Positions 1 through 8,603 of a DNA stretch of 47,704 nucleotides are shown piece by piece. The position numbers and the translations under genes are program-made. The notes below the pieces were generated by a model. It did not search any database. It saw only the letters and a program-made list of their open reading frames with translations, and was not told the DNA's origin. This DNA comes from Ignavibacteriae bacterium HGW-Ignavibacteriae-3 (lineage in GTDB: Bacteria; Bacteroidota; Ignavibacteria; Ignavibacteriales; Melioribacteraceae), in contig PGYS01000005.1 in assembly GCA_002839795.1 (NCBI GenBank), positions 1 through 47,704 of the forward strand, read 5' to 3'. Every line of letters begins with the position of its first letter. Positions within the stretch are counted from its first letter, which is position 1.

Positions 1-1097
1 TGGGAGCGAATATTTCCATTCAGGGCGGAACGGAGTCCATCTCAATTTCGGGCGGCTGCCTGGCAAGCAAACTTAATGAAACATTTGCTCTGGCAAAAGA
101 AATGCTCTTTGAACCGCGGTGGGACACAAATGAATTCGGACTTGTTAAAAGCCAGACAATTCAGGGATTAAAGAGAACGGAGACCGCCCCGACATCAATC
201 GCGCAAAGCGTCTTCAGTAAATTGGTATACGGCCATGATAATATTCTGGCAAACGAGTCCGCGGGCACAATCAGTTCCGTTGAAAGCATTGACATTGATG
301 ATCTTAAAAATTATTACAGCAATTATTTCTCGCCATCGGTAGCAAAAGTTATGATTGTTGGCGATATAACAAAAGAAAAAGCCGTAGCGTTATTCAATGG
401 CCTGAAAGACTGGCCGGTTAAAGAAGTTAAAATTCCTGATTTAAAGGTTTCCAGTTCGGCAAAACCGGGAATTTATTTTGTGGATGTACCAAACGCAAAA
501 CAATCGCAGGTATTCGCAGGACATTTAGGACCAAGCTACTCATGTCCGGATTATTACAAAGCCGTTGTAATCAACCATCATCTGGGAGGCGATTTCAATG
601 GTATCTTGAATATGATCCTCCGGGAGAAGAAATCATTCACATACGGCGCTCGTTCAAATTTCAGCGGTGCCTCCTATGCCGGACAATTTCTTGCTTCATC
701 AGCGGTTCAGGCCAATTCCACTTTTGAATCAACTCAGATAATCCGTGACGAAATTAAAAAATACATTGATGGGATTTCAAGTGAAGATCTTGAACAAACT
801 AAAAGTACCCTGTTGAAAGGTAATGCAGGTAAATTTGAAACTTTGATGCAGCTTGCCGGGATGCTTCAGCCGGTTGTAATGTATAATCTTCCTTTCGATT
901 ATATAAAACAGCGTGAAGCCATAGTTCAGAAAATGACGCCGGAAGAACATACTAAACTGGCTCAGGAATTTATTCGTCTGGATATGCTGATATATCTCAT
1001 AGTCGGCGATAAAGAAACCCAGTTTGATAAGCTAAAAGAACTTGGTCTCGGAGATCCGGTCTTGCTGGACAAGGACGGAAAACCCGCAACGAAATAA
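1..1097 (+). CDS. M16 family zinc peptidase, C-terminal part (5' truncated by window edge)
   Basis: The reading frame is open from the first bases of the window (codons in phase with position 3) through the stop at 1095-1097, so the gene starts upstream and about 365 residues are visible. The visible part matches the second half of pitrilysin/insulinase-like peptidases: a domain with VMIVGDITKEKAVALF, then the typical C-terminal-domain signature LGGDFNGILNMILREKKSFTYGARSNFSG split by a Phe-Asn pair and an R-x-x-x-x-x-YG motif. The HxxEH zinc motif would lie upstream and cannot be checked; this half may be the non-catalytic domain. Such proteins in Bacteroidota are often periplasmic and come as tandem pairs. 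A strong hairpin follows the stop. Confidence 0.85.
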   Translation, partial: GANISIQGGTESISISGGCLASKLNETFALAKEMLFEPRWDTNEFGLVKSQTIQGLKRTETAPTSIAQSVFSKLVYGHDNILANESAGTISSVESIDIDDLKNYYSNYFSPSVAKVMIVGDITKEKAVALFNGLKDWPVKEVKIPDLKVSSSAKPGIYFVDVPNAKQSQVFAGHLGPSYSCPDYYKAVVINHHLGGDFNGILNMILREKKSFTYGARSNFSGASYAGQFLASSAVQANSTFESTQIIRDEIKKYIDGISSEDLEQTKSTLLKGNAGKFETLMQLAGMLQPVVMYNLPFDYIKQREAIVQKMTPEEHTKLAQEFIRLDMLIYLIVGDKETQFDKLKELGLGDPVLLDKDGKPATK

Positions 1098-1111
1098 AAG
1101 ATCATGATTAA

Positions 1112-1150
1112 GAGCAAGAGCATGAATTATGAGTGCTCTTGCTCAATATT
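1112..1150 (+). terminator. Rho-independent terminator after the M16 peptidase gene
   Basis: A perfect 11-bp stem (1112-1122 with 1134-1144, GAGCAAGAGCA/TGCTCTTGCTC) with an 11-nt loop starts 15 nt after the peptidase stop and is followed by AT-rich AATATTATTTT. The tail is not a pure T run, so termination strength is uncertain. Confidence 0.7.
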
Positions 1151-1230
1151 ATTTTCACATTTTACATTTTGAATCCTTCCCTGAAAATCTGCATCAAATC
1201 ACTACATAATTATTTAAGACGGAGAATAAA

Positions 1231-1566
1231 ATGCAGAACCTTATAGAAGGAACAGATTCAAATTTCGCGCAGGAAGTTTTACAATCGGAGACACCGGTAT
1301 TGGTTGATTTCTGGGCGCCGTGGTGCGGACCGTGCAGAATGGTTGCGCCTGTAGTTGAAGAAATCGCCGAAGAAATGGCGGGAAAATTAAAAGTAGTAAA
1401 AGTTAATACAGATGAGAATTTCGGTGTTTCAAATCAGTTCGGAATACGAAGCATTCCAACACTCGGAATTTTCAAAAATGGAAAACTTGTGGACGCGGTA
1501 ATAGGCGCGGTTCCAAAACAGCATCTTGTTAGTAAAATTACACCTCACTTAGTTAATCCGAATTGA
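1231..1566 (+). CDS. trxA: Thioredoxin
   Basis: A 111-residue cytosolic thioredoxin, the normal length for the family. The redox motif WCGPC sits at residues 31-35 (Cys32 and Cys35) after the beta strand PVLVDFWAP, and the cis-proline loop SIPT is present near residue 75. It reduces disulfides of ribonucleotide reductase, peroxiredoxins and other targets, being itself recharged by thioredoxin reductase, which is not in this window. The ATG has a GGAG ribosome site 6-7 nt upstream. It is a single-gene unit with a hairpin on both sides. Confidence 0.97.
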   Translation: MQNLIEGTDSNFAQEVLQSETPVLVDFWAPWCGPCRMVAPVVEEIAEEMAGKLKVVKVNTDENFGVSNQFGIRSIPTLGIFKNGKLVDAVIGAVPKQHLVSKITPHLVNPN

Positions 1567-1575
1567 TTTTCTTTC

Positions 1576-1607
1576 AGAGACGTCTTTTACGGCGTCTCTT
1601 CTGTTTT
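1576..1607 (+). terminator. Terminator after trxA
   Basis: Stem AGAGACG (1576-1582) with CGTCTCT (1593-1599), loop of 10 nt, followed by T-rich TCTGTTTTC. It begins 10 nt after the trxA stop. The AGAGACG arm recurs in the palindrome at 36500-36525. Confidence 0.7.
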
Positions 1608-1715
1608 CTACTCTCATTACAAGATGACTAATAATATTCTTGTTGCTATTTTGATTTTATTTAAACAAGTTAAGATCAGGGGTGGGGGTAATTTTCAATA
1701 AAAAGGGGTATAAAG

Positions 1716-1961
1716 ATGAAAAGTCTATCAAAATCTTCTCTTGCCTTCTTTCGGATTTGGATTGCCTCATTATTGTTTTTCTCTGTTCTCGGTCTGCTCT
1801 CTTTTGGTAATCCGGCTATAGATAGAATGGCGGCGATAATGAATGCGCTTTTTTTGGCTTTGCTGTACTCTATAATCTTAACCGCATTCTTGTATACACT
1901 TTATCTGTTTATTAGTTTAGTCGCCGATCTGTTTAGAAAAAAGGAGTCCCTGAATAAATAA
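1716..1961 (+). CDS. Small two-helix membrane protein (unknown)
   Basis: An 81-residue hydrophobic protein with two predicted transmembrane segments (about residues 10-30 and 42-70) and a basic C-terminal tail (FRKKESLNK). I do not recognise a family. The ATG follows AAAGGGGTATAAAG, giving an acceptable ribosome site. The next gene, 19 nt downstream, encodes a protein of similar size and layout, and both end their second helix with a similar segment (TLYLFISLVADLFRKK versus ALYLFILLILDAVKNR), so the two look like a tandem paralogous pair in one transcript ending at the terminator at 2271-2301. Confidence 0.7.
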   Translation: MKSLSKSSLAFFRIWIASLLFFSVLGLLSFGNPAIDRMAAIMNALFLALLYSIILTAFLYTLYLFISLVADLFRKKESLNK

Positions 1962-1980
1962 ATATTAGCGGAAGGTAAAA

Positions 1981-2256
1981 ATGAAAAAACTTATCAAACC
2001 GGTAATTACATTTATTTCTATTTGGATTATACTGACGATTTCTCAGCTTTTGTTCAGAATGCCGCAGACGAAGGAAATTGCCCGGGATGGGGACAGAAAG
2101 ATAATACGTGAGTATATGGGTCAGACACACTCAATTTTTGACAACTTAATTGGGAAAATGAGTAGCGCACTAAATGCTACATTAATTCTGATCGCTCTTT
2201 ACCTGTTCATTCTGCTGATACTGGATGCGGTAAAAAACAGATCGACTGAAAACTGA
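1981..2256 (+). CDS. Small two-helix membrane protein, probable paralogue of the preceding gene
   Basis: A 91-residue protein with transmembrane segments at about residues 7-25 and 65-85, separated by a charged loop of roughly 40 residues that is longer than in the preceding gene. The second helix and the basic tail resemble the 1716-1961 product. The ATG is preceded by GGAAGGTAAAA. No function can be assigned; its place right after a likely paralogue and before a strong terminator argues it is expressed. Confidence 0.7.
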   Translation: MKKLIKPVITFISIWIILTISQLLFRMPQTKEIARDGDRKIIREYMGQTHSIFDNLIGKMSSALNATLILIALYLFILLILDAVKNRSTEN

Positions 2257-2270
2257 GCAGTTAAAAACAA

Positions 2271-2301
2271 AAACCCGGTCTCTTTTGGAGCCGGGTTTTT
2301 T
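2271..2301. terminator. Bidirectional terminator between the small membrane genes and serC
   Basis: Stem AAACCCGG (2271-2278) with CCGGGTTT (2291-2298), T run to 2301 on the plus strand and an A-rich run upstream (2262-2273) that becomes a T run on the minus strand. It lies between convergent genes ending at 2256 (+) and 2324 (-), so it probably serves both. Confidence 0.85.
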
Positions 2302-2323
2302 AATTATTATAACTCAATTTGAA

Positions 2324-3409
2324 TCAATTATTCTTTTTAAAGTCATTCATGAATTCAACAAGCGCTTCAACTCCCTGTTTGGGGAAAGCATTGTAAATTG
2401 ACGCGCGGATTCCGCCGACAGAACGGTGTCCTTTCAATCCGCTGAATCCCTTTGCCGATGATTCCTTGATGAATTTCTCCTCCAACTGCTCGTTCGGCAA
2501 CCTGTAAGTAACATTCATAAGTGACCGGTCTTCTTTAGCGGTAGTACCCTTGTAATATCCGCCGCTTCCGTCGATCGCGGCATAAAGAATATCTGCTTTT
2601 TCAACATTGCGTTTGTACATTACATCCAATCCGCCCATATTCAAAAGCCATTTGAAAACCAGTCCGGCAATGTAAATGCCGAATGTGGTTGGAGTGTTGT
2701 ACATAGTTTCGTTATCAGCATGAACCTTATAATTCATGTATGTATGAAGAGTATCGGATGATCTTTCGAGAAGATCATTTCTTACTATAACGACTGTAAC
2801 TCCGGCGGGACCAATATTTTTCTGCGCGCCTGCGTAAATTAAACCGTATTTATTCATATCCAGTTTTTTATGAAGAAAATCCGAAGAAGCATCGCAAACA
2901 AGAGGAACATTCCCGACTTCCGGCTCAGTTCTAAACTGAGTACCAAAAATTGTGTTGTTAGAAGTAAAATGTACATAGGAAGCATCGGGATCGAGTTTCA
3001 GTTCGGATTGTTTGGGAATGCGGTTATAGTTCTCGGCTTTGGTCGTTGCAGCAATATTAACAGTGCCGACACGTTTAGCTTCTTTAACGGATTTCTCCGC
3101 CCACGCGCCGGTAACGATGTAATCCGCTTTATTCTTAGGCGGCATTAAATTAAGCGGCACCATGGAAAACTGCAGTGTTGCCCCGCCCTGCAAAAACAAT
3201 ACCGAGAACTTATCATCAACTCCTAAAAGTTTTCTTAAATCCGCATCCGCCTCTTTAATAATCGCGTCGAAAATCTTTCCGCGGTGACTCATTTCCATAA
3301 CGCTCATACCGGAACCTTTATAGCTGTAAAGATCCTTCTGCGCTTCAAGAAGAACCTCTTCGGGAAGAATTGCCGGTCCGGCGCTCAAATTATAAATTCG
3401 TTTTTCCAT
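2324..3409 (-). CDS. serC: Phosphoserine aminotransferase
   Basis: Cytosolic PLP enzyme converting 3-phosphohydroxypyruvate and glutamate to phosphoserine in serine biosynthesis; SerC can also act in pyridoxal phosphate synthesis. The 361-residue product begins MEKRIYNLSAGPAILPEEV, the usual SerC N-terminus. The PLP lysine is in AGAQKNIGP at Lys197, and the substrate-binding SHRGK motif is at 41-45. I start it at the ATG at 3409, which has GGAG 8 nt upstream, rather than the GTG at 3418, which would overlap that ribosome site. It lies downstream of the DUF1015 gene in one minus-strand unit; serA is not adjacent. Confidence 0.96.
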   Translation of the reverse strand: MEKRIYNLSAGPAILPEEVLLEAQKDLYSYKGSGMSVMEMSHRGKIFDAIIKEADADLRKLLGVDDKFSVLFLQGGATLQFSMVPLNLMPPKNKADYIVTGAWAEKSVKEAKRVGTVNIAATTKAENYNRIPKQSELKLDPDASYVHFTSNNTIFGTQFRTEPEVGNVPLVCDASSDFLHKKLDMNKYGLIYAGAQKNIGPAGVTVVIVRNDLLERSSDTLHTYMNYKVHADNETMYNTPTTFGIYIAGLVFKWLLNMGGLDVMYKRNVEKADILYAAIDGSGGYYKGTTAKEDRSLMNVTYRLPNEQLEEKFIKESSAKGFSGLKGHRSVGGIRASIYNAFPKQGVEALVEFMNDFKKNN

Positions 3410-3472
3410 TTTAATCACTCCGTTTAATCTGTGTTTATCAGTGTTCTATTGCCCTTCTCTTTAAATTGCGTA

Positions 3473-4705
3473 TCAAATAATATGAACCAACAATCCGTCT
3501 CTTAATTTCGGTTCAAACCATGTTGATTTAGGCGGCATAGTTTCGCCCGCATCAGAAATATTAATCAAGTCGTCTACAGAAACAGGATATAAAGAGAATG
3601 CCGCCGCCGCCTTTTCGCTATCAACCATTTTCTGCAATTCAGCCGTTCCCCTTATCCCCCCGATAAAATCTAGGTTGGTATCCGTCCTCGGGTCTTGAAT
3701 TCCCAAAACCGGATGAAGAAGATAATTCTGCAGAATACTCACATCCAGTTTATCGCCTACTGTTTTTCCCGGTTTAACATTCTCATTCGGTTTAAGCATG
3801 TACCATTTTTTGCCGATGTACATACAAAAAGTTTTAACGGCAGGCGGGTTCGGATTATTGGTTTCTTCAACGGAAAAATTCCCGCCCACTTTATTTAAAA
3901 AATCTTCTTTGCTCATATTAAGAGTATGAACGGCGCGGTTATAGGATAGAATCTTCAATTGCTCTGCCGGGAAAAGCACTCCGAGGAAATAATTATATTC
4001 TTCATCGCCCGTGTGGTTCGGATTTTTATCCTTCATAACATTCCGCGCGCGTTGTGCGCTCGCGGCGCGGTGATGCCCGTCAGCGATATAAAGGTATTTC
4101 ACTTTTCCGATCTCATTCATAATTAATTCAGAATATTCCTCCGGAAGAATCCACACTTCATGCTTTATCCCGTCTGCAGACCTGAAATTATAAACCGGAT
4201 CGGTTTTTTTTATACTATCATTAACAATTTTATCAACTTCGGCAACTGATTTATAAGTAAGAAAAACAGGACCCGTCTGAGCCTCAGTTGTGATTATATG
4301 GTTTGTACGGTCATCCTCTTTTACTTTACGCGTCTTTTCATGTTTCTTGATTACATCTTTTTGATAATCATCTACCGAAAATGTAGCGGCAATCCCTATC
4401 TGCGAATGAGTCCCCATCGTAAGTTTGTATAAATAGAAATGCGGAACGGAATCCTGAATCATCGGAGCTTCTCTTCTCAGCCGCTCAAAATTTTCTTTGG
4501 CTTTCTGATATACATCCGGAGAATAAACGTCGATTTTTTCCTTCATCTCAATTTCGGACCGGGTAACACGTAAAAAATTAATCGGATTTCCCTTGGCCAG
4601 CTCAGCGGCTTCTTCTCTGTTAACAACATCATATGGAACGCTGGCAACAAGGTGAGCAACTTCTTCTTCGGGACGGACAGCTTTAAAAGGACGAATGACA
4701 GCCAT
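3473..4705 (-). CDS. DUF1015 family protein (serine-pathway linked)
   Basis: A 410-residue soluble protein with the DUF1015 hallmarks: N-terminus AVIRPFKAVRP, KKHEKT at 120-125 and IADGHHRAAS at 207-216. The DGHHR motif (209-213) resembles the phosphate-handling motif of the ParB/sulfiredoxin-fold kinases such as the free serine kinase SerK. This is my motif comparison, not an established assignment. DUF1015 genes commonly sit beside serA or serC, as here, with serC 63 nt downstream in the same direction. The ATG has GGAG 5 nt upstream. Function is unproven; a role in phosphoserine or D-amino-acid handling is inference. Confidence 0.9.
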   Translation of the reverse strand: MAVIRPFKAVRPEEEVAHLVASVPYDVVNREEAAELAKGNPINFLRVTRSEIEMKEKIDVYSPDVYQKAKENFERLRREAPMIQDSVPHFYLYKLTMGTHSQIGIAATFSVDDYQKDVIKKHEKTRKVKEDDRTNHIITTEAQTGPVFLTYKSVAEVDKIVNDSIKKTDPVYNFRSADGIKHEVWILPEEYSELIMNEIGKVKYLYIADGHHRAASAQRARNVMKDKNPNHTGDEEYNYFLGVLFPAEQLKILSYNRAVHTLNMSKEDFLNKVGGNFSVEETNNPNPPAVKTFCMYIGKKWYMLKPNENVKPGKTVGDKLDVSILQNYLLHPVLGIQDPRTDTNLDFIGGIRGTAELQKMVDSEKAAAAFSLYPVSVDDLINISDAGETMPPKSTWFEPKLRDGLLVHII

Positions 4706-4811
4706 AATTACTCCATAGTTTCAAAAGATTACATTGAAAATTAGCACTTATGGGAACGATTGTAAAATGTAATTGAAGATGAATTGCCGAAAATCGGATT
4801 ATAATTTGTAA

Positions 4812-4847
4812 AATCCCCCGGTGCCCGTATAAAAACACGGGCACTGG
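4812..4847 (-). terminator. Hairpin terminator after the TlpA-like gene
   Basis: An 11-bp stem with one G-U pair (4818-4828 with 4837-4847), loop TATAAAAAC-like of 8 nt, lies 18 nt beyond the stop of the minus-strand gene ending at 4866. On the minus strand it is followed by GGGGATTTTAC, so the T tract is short. Confidence 0.6.
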
Positions 4848-4865
4848 AAAGTTTAATAATTGCTT

Positions 4866-6749
4866 TTATTGAAGCAAAGTGATCATGGACGAGAGTTCAC
4901 TTATTAATTTATCGTCGCTTCCGTCAAAGCCCACGGCTTTGAAGCGGATATTTCCCTCTTTATCAATTATAAATTTGGTGGGAATTCCACTTACTTTGTA
5001 GCTTTCGATAACTTTGTTATCATTATCAAGAAGGACATGGAACGTATATTTATTCTGTGTTATAAAATCCTGCGCGTTTTTCTTTTTATCGTCAACATTG
5101 TTTTCCCATGTGTTTACAAATAAAAATTTCACATTAGGATCATCAGCGTATTTATTGACCGCTTTCTGCATTCCGGGAAACGAAGCTTTACACGGACCGC
5201 ACCACGTAGCCCAGAAATCTATAATTACTATTTTGCCTTTCATTTCTGCAAGAGACACACTATTACCGTTAAGATCTGCGAGCGTGAAAGCCGGCGCCGG
5301 CTGGCTGATCATTGTTTTTTTAATTTCATCCAGGGCCGATTGATTTGCTTCAGATTCAAGAGCCGCAAGATGTTTAGCAAAACCCGCGTCAGATCCTTTT
5401 GTTTTGATATATGCCTCTTTGAAGAGATCTTTCATTGCAGGTGTACTTTTTCCATCTTTAATAAATTTCTCAAGTTCAGATGCTGCCTCTGCAAACTTGC
5501 CGTTAGCAACTAACGCCTTTGAGTAGCGTTCATTAACATCGGCGGTATTTCCTCCGTCAAGATTATACGCCTTTTTCATATATTTTAACGCTTCTTCATT
5601 ATCGCCCAGTTTAAGAAGAATGGCGCCGTAGGTGTCTATAATAGCATAGCCGGAAGCGTTCAGCATTTTCTTGTATTCTTTTTCAGAATAGTAAGGCGGT
5701 CTTTTGGCTTCGGATGATGAAGCATCTTTTCCGCTCAATTCAACTCCCTTAGCTGCAATTTCTTTGGCGAGAGGGAGATTCACATTTTTTTCGTACATGG
5801 CCCGCGCCAAACTGTTAAACATAGAGCTGGTGGCTTTTTCGTTTTTCTTAATCGCATCGAACGCTGCTTCATACTTTCCTTCTTTAATCAATGCCTGGGA
5901 AGGATCCGGGAACAAGTATGCAATATATCTTGAATCGGGAAACTCAGCTTTGAATTTTTCAGATAGTTCGGCTTTTTTTGCCGCGTCTTTAGTTCCATAC
6001 GCTTCACCGAATTTTATCGACTCCGCCTGCGTTCCTGAAGGATATTTTTCCAGTATTAATGCCTGGGTTTTATCCATTTTATCTTTTTCTTTCATTGTCC
6101 TGTAAAGCTGCAATAAAAAAGCCAGATCTTCTTCGCTTTGGGTTAATGTCTGCTCAAAGCCTGCAGCTTCGGTTTTTAAAAATTCCGGAGCTTTCTCTTT
6201 ATCAACTTTTGTATATGCAGAATAGTACATAAAAAAGATATCTTTTTTAACGGATGGGTTTGCATGGACTTCCTGCTGGAATAGTTTGAATGCTGTTTCA
6301 GGATCGGGATCAATTCTGAAAGCCCCGAACCAGCTGATATATCCCGTAGCTAAACCTGAAGACGCGTATTTAACCAACTTGCCGTCATTTCCGTATAGCT
6401 GAATCGGGAAACACTTCGAACCGTTGTTATCATGCTCAGTCCCGTCCGTAAAACGAAGAACAACTCCCGCTAATGTATCGGCCGTATCAAAACTTCCAAT
6501 CCAGTTCGAACCTTCCTTATTCAGGTCATATTCATCTGTGTAGTAGATAGTTTTTCCGTAGGCGTGAACAAGGACGCTGATCTTTTCCGCTTTTTCAATT
6601 TTACTTCCGGCAGGGTTATAGGTGATCGTAATTTTTTCACCCGGTTTCGGTTTTTCGGGTGTGAAAGAAAAATTTTTCGATTGCGCGCTGACGCCGGATA
6701 AGAATACAAAGAGAAGAATTAACATAGCTGATGATGTGATTTTTTTCAT
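4866..6749 (-). CDS. Exported TPR protein with C-terminal TlpA/ResA-like thioredoxin domain
   Basis: A 627-residue exported protein. Residues 1-22 form a signal peptide (AGVSAQ-like cleavage site, no lipobox cysteine). The middle is helical with TPR-like repeats, clearest at about 370-405 (GDNEEALKYMKKAYNLDGG). A TlpA/ResA-type domain starts near 480 (PAPAFTLADLNG) with the redox motif WCGPC at 516-520 and the cis-proline loop GIPT near 589. Such fusions in Bacteroidota act in the periplasm as thiol-disulfide reductants; the substrate is unknown. It is a single-gene unit with a Bacteroidota-like promoter at 6780-6810 and a hairpin after it. Confidence 0.88.
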   Translation of the reverse strand: MKKITSSAMLILLFVFLSGVSAQSKNFSFTPEKPKPGEKITITYNPAGSKIEKAEKISVLVHAYGKTIYYTDEYDLNKEGSNWIGSFDTADTLAGVVLRFTDGTEHDNNGSKCFPIQLYGNDGKLVKYASSGLATGYISWFGAFRIDPDPETAFKLFQQEVHANPSVKKDIFFMYYSAYTKVDKEKAPEFLKTEAAGFEQTLTQSEEDLAFLLQLYRTMKEKDKMDKTQALILEKYPSGTQAESIKFGEAYGTKDAAKKAELSEKFKAEFPDSRYIAYLFPDPSQALIKEGKYEAAFDAIKKNEKATSSMFNSLARAMYEKNVNLPLAKEIAAKGVELSGKDASSSEAKRPPYYSEKEYKKMLNASGYAIIDTYGAILLKLGDNEEALKYMKKAYNLDGGNTADVNERYSKALVANGKFAEAASELEKFIKDGKSTPAMKDLFKEAYIKTKGSDAGFAKHLAALESEANQSALDEIKKTMISQPAPAFTLADLNGNSVSLAEMKGKIVIIDFWATWCGPCKASFPGMQKAVNKYADDPNVKFLFVNTWENNVDDKKKNAQDFITQNKYTFHVLLDNDNKVIESYKVSGIPTKFIIDKEGNIRFKAVGFDGSDDKLISELSSMITLLQ

Positions 6750-6779
6750 GGTGTTCCTGCTGATTATGATTTGTACCGA

Positions 6780-6810
6780 TAAAAATAATCAGTCCCGGAA
6801 GTAAAGACAA
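6780..6810 (-). promoter_or_regulatory. Candidate Bacteroidota-type promoter of the TlpA-like gene
   Basis: On the minus strand TTG (6808-6810) is followed after exactly 20 nt by TATTTTTA (6780-6787), which fits TAnnTTTG at 7 of 8 positions. The ATG is at 6749, giving a leader of about 25 nt. The geometry equals that of the met promoter at 30070-30100. Confidence 0.5.
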
Positions 6811-6820
6811 TAAAAACGGA

Positions 6821-7528
6821 TCAAAAATTCATGTTCAGGTCAAATAAAATTAGCTTTGAATCCTCCGAAGCGGAAATATTTAGAGATTCTTCATCTGTAA
6901 TTTTAACGGCATCTCCGGGACTAAGTATTTTACCGCCGGCGCTAATTGCGCCCTCAACAAGATGTAGATACAATCCTCTCTCCTTTTTTAGCGGGTGTTT
7001 AATTTCTTTTCCTTTTTCAAGATCGGAGAGATAAATTTCCGCATCCTGATTAATAAACAAAGTTCCTTCCTCTTCACTCCCGCTAACAATTTTCAACAGA
7101 CGGTTATTCTTTTCCTGATGTGAGAATTTTTTCTGATCGTAAGATGGTTCCAATCCCTGCTTAACAGGAATTAACCAGACCTGTAAAAGTTTAAGAATTT
7201 CGGTATCCGAAGCATTGAATTCCGAATGTCTAATGCCGCTTCCCGCTGTCATTCTCTGAACTTCGTTAACGGTGATAATTCCATTTCCGCCCGAACTGTC
7301 TTTGTGCGCAACTGCTCCTTCGAAAACTATTGTTACAATTTCCATATCACGGTGAGGGTGAGTCGGGAAACCGGCCCCGGGCTGAATAATATCATCATTC
7401 ATAACACGAAGCGGTCCAAAGTGGGTATTTCCGGGATCGTAATATTCACCGAAAGAGAAACTGTGGTAACTTTCCAGCCAGTCTATTTTTGTTTTACCCC
7501 TTTCGCTGCTTTTTCTTAATTCTATCAT
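6821..7528 (-). CDS. Pirin family protein (bicupin, YhhW type)
   Basis: A 235-residue bicupin of the pirin family; members of this size such as YhhW show quercetin 2,3-dioxygenase activity in vitro, though the physiological substrate is unclear. The metal ligands of pirin are all present: His57 and His59 (THPHRDMEI) and His101 and Glu103 (GIRHSEF). The second cupin half is degenerate, as usual. It follows the MarR gene by 65 nt on the same strand and is probably co-transcribed with and controlled by it, a common arrangement for stress-responsive pirins. Confidence 0.92.
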   Translation of the reverse strand: MIELRKSSERGKTKIDWLESYHSFSFGEYYDPGNTHFGPLRVMNDDIIQPGAGFPTHPHRDMEIVTIVFEGAVAHKDSSGGNGIITVNEVQRMTAGSGIRHSEFNASDTEILKLLQVWLIPVKQGLEPSYDQKKFSHQEKNNRLLKIVSGSEEEGTLFINQDAEIYLSDLEKGKEIKHPLKKERGLYLHLVEGAISAGGKILSPGDAVKITDEESLNISASEDSKLILFDLNMNF

Positions 7529-7593
7529 ATTCTTCTTTCTAAAGTTATTATAAATTTATTATTTACGAGCTAGTGATATATGTTTAAAAAATT

Positions 7594-8046
7594 TTATTTA
7601 TTCAATCCGGTGCCAAGTTTTTTTAGAAGATCGCCAAGGGTTTTCTGCTCTGAGGCATTCAAGACCGACATGTGCATTGATATTTTCTCGGCATGCTTTA
7701 TAAACACATCATCAAATAATTTTTTCCCTTCCGCTGTCAGCTGAATATGAATTGCCCTCCGGTCCTCTTTACTGGGAATGCGTTCAACTAATCCGAGCTT
7801 TTCAATATTATCGAGGACCAGGGTCATATTTCCCCCGGTAACCAGCATTTTTTCACAAATTTCACCGACTTTCAAAGGACCGAGGTGGCCGATAACTTCT
7901 ATTACGGCGAACTGCGGCTGAGTAAGCCCAAAAGCTTTGATGCTCTCAGTCGATTTTTTTTCAAAAGATGAATAAGCTCTTGCTAATTTTACCCAAGTGC
8001 TTAGCGCAAGATCCAGTTTTTTGCCATATCTTTTTGTTGAATTCAT
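7594..8046 (-). CDS. MarR family transcriptional regulator
   Basis: A 150-residue winged-helix regulator. The recognition region LKVGEICEKMLVTGGNMT and the wing VERIPSKEDRRAIHIQLT, with the conserved D-R-R, are typical of MarR proteins, which bind palindromic operators as dimers and release them on binding phenolic ligands or oxidation. A single cysteine (in GEICEK) lies in the DNA-binding domain. It is first in a unit with the pirin gene, and diverges from the DUF2203 gene across 141 nt. I could not find a convincing palindromic operator in that gap. Confidence 0.92.
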   Translation of the reverse strand: MNSTKRYGKKLDLALSTWVKLARAYSSFEKKSTESIKAFGLTQPQFAVIEVIGHLGPLKVGEICEKMLVTGGNMTLVLDNIEKLGLVERIPSKEDRRAIHIQLTAEGKKLFDDVFIKHAEKISMHMSVLNASEQKTLGDLLKKLGTGLNK

Positions 8047-8187
8047 TACTTATGTTACTATCTATAATATTACAGGATTAAAATATGTTTAATAAAATCG
8101 GTTGTCAAGTCCTTTAATGAGTGTTAAATTACAAACGGAACTAATTCCGGCTAAAATTGATTTATATTAGTACATGAAGAGAAAATT

Positions 8188-8568
8188 ATGTCCCAAACAG
8201 AAGTAAAATATTTCACGCCCCGCGAGGCAAATAATACGCTTCCGCTGGTTCGTCAGATTGTCAAAGATATCCTGAATAACGCATACCAGATAAAAACAAT
8301 CGCTGAATCACTCGGCGGGCATATTCAAGATAGCGAAGAGATCAAACAGCTTTCCCGGCAGATCGATTCTTTTATTAGAGAATTGAATGAGATCGGATGT
8401 TTTTTTAAGGACTGGAATTTTCAAATCGGACTGGTGGATTTTCCGGCGATAATAGATGGCGAAGAGGTTTCTTTATGCTGGAGAAGCGATGAAAATTCAG
8501 TTGATTTTTTCCACAGTCTGGAAGATGGTTATGCAGGAAGAAAACCAATTCCCCCCGATTATTTTTAA
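8188..8568 (+). CDS. DUF2203 family protein
   Basis: A 126-residue soluble protein with the DUF2203 pattern: YFTPREANNTLPLVRQI at the N-terminus, a coiled central helix pair, and CFFKDWNFQIGLVDFPA followed by LCWRSDE and W/FHSLEDGYAGR at the end. The family is widespread but has no known function. It is transcribed alone, converging on the OsmC gene with only 35 nt between the stops. Confidence 0.88.
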   Translation: MSQTEVKYFTPREANNTLPLVRQIVKDILNNAYQIKTIAESLGGHIQDSEEIKQLSRQIDSFIRELNEIGCFFKDWNFQIGLVDFPAIIDGEEVSLCWRSDENSVDFFHSLEDGYAGRKPIPPDYF

Positions 8569-8603
8569 TTTATCCCCTCCCGGCAGAACAAACACAAATT
8601 AAA

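Noticed and set aside
8047-8187. MarR operator in the divergent MarR/DUF2203 gap
   Set aside because: The AT-rich repeats here are imperfect and no convincing dyad stands out by eye.
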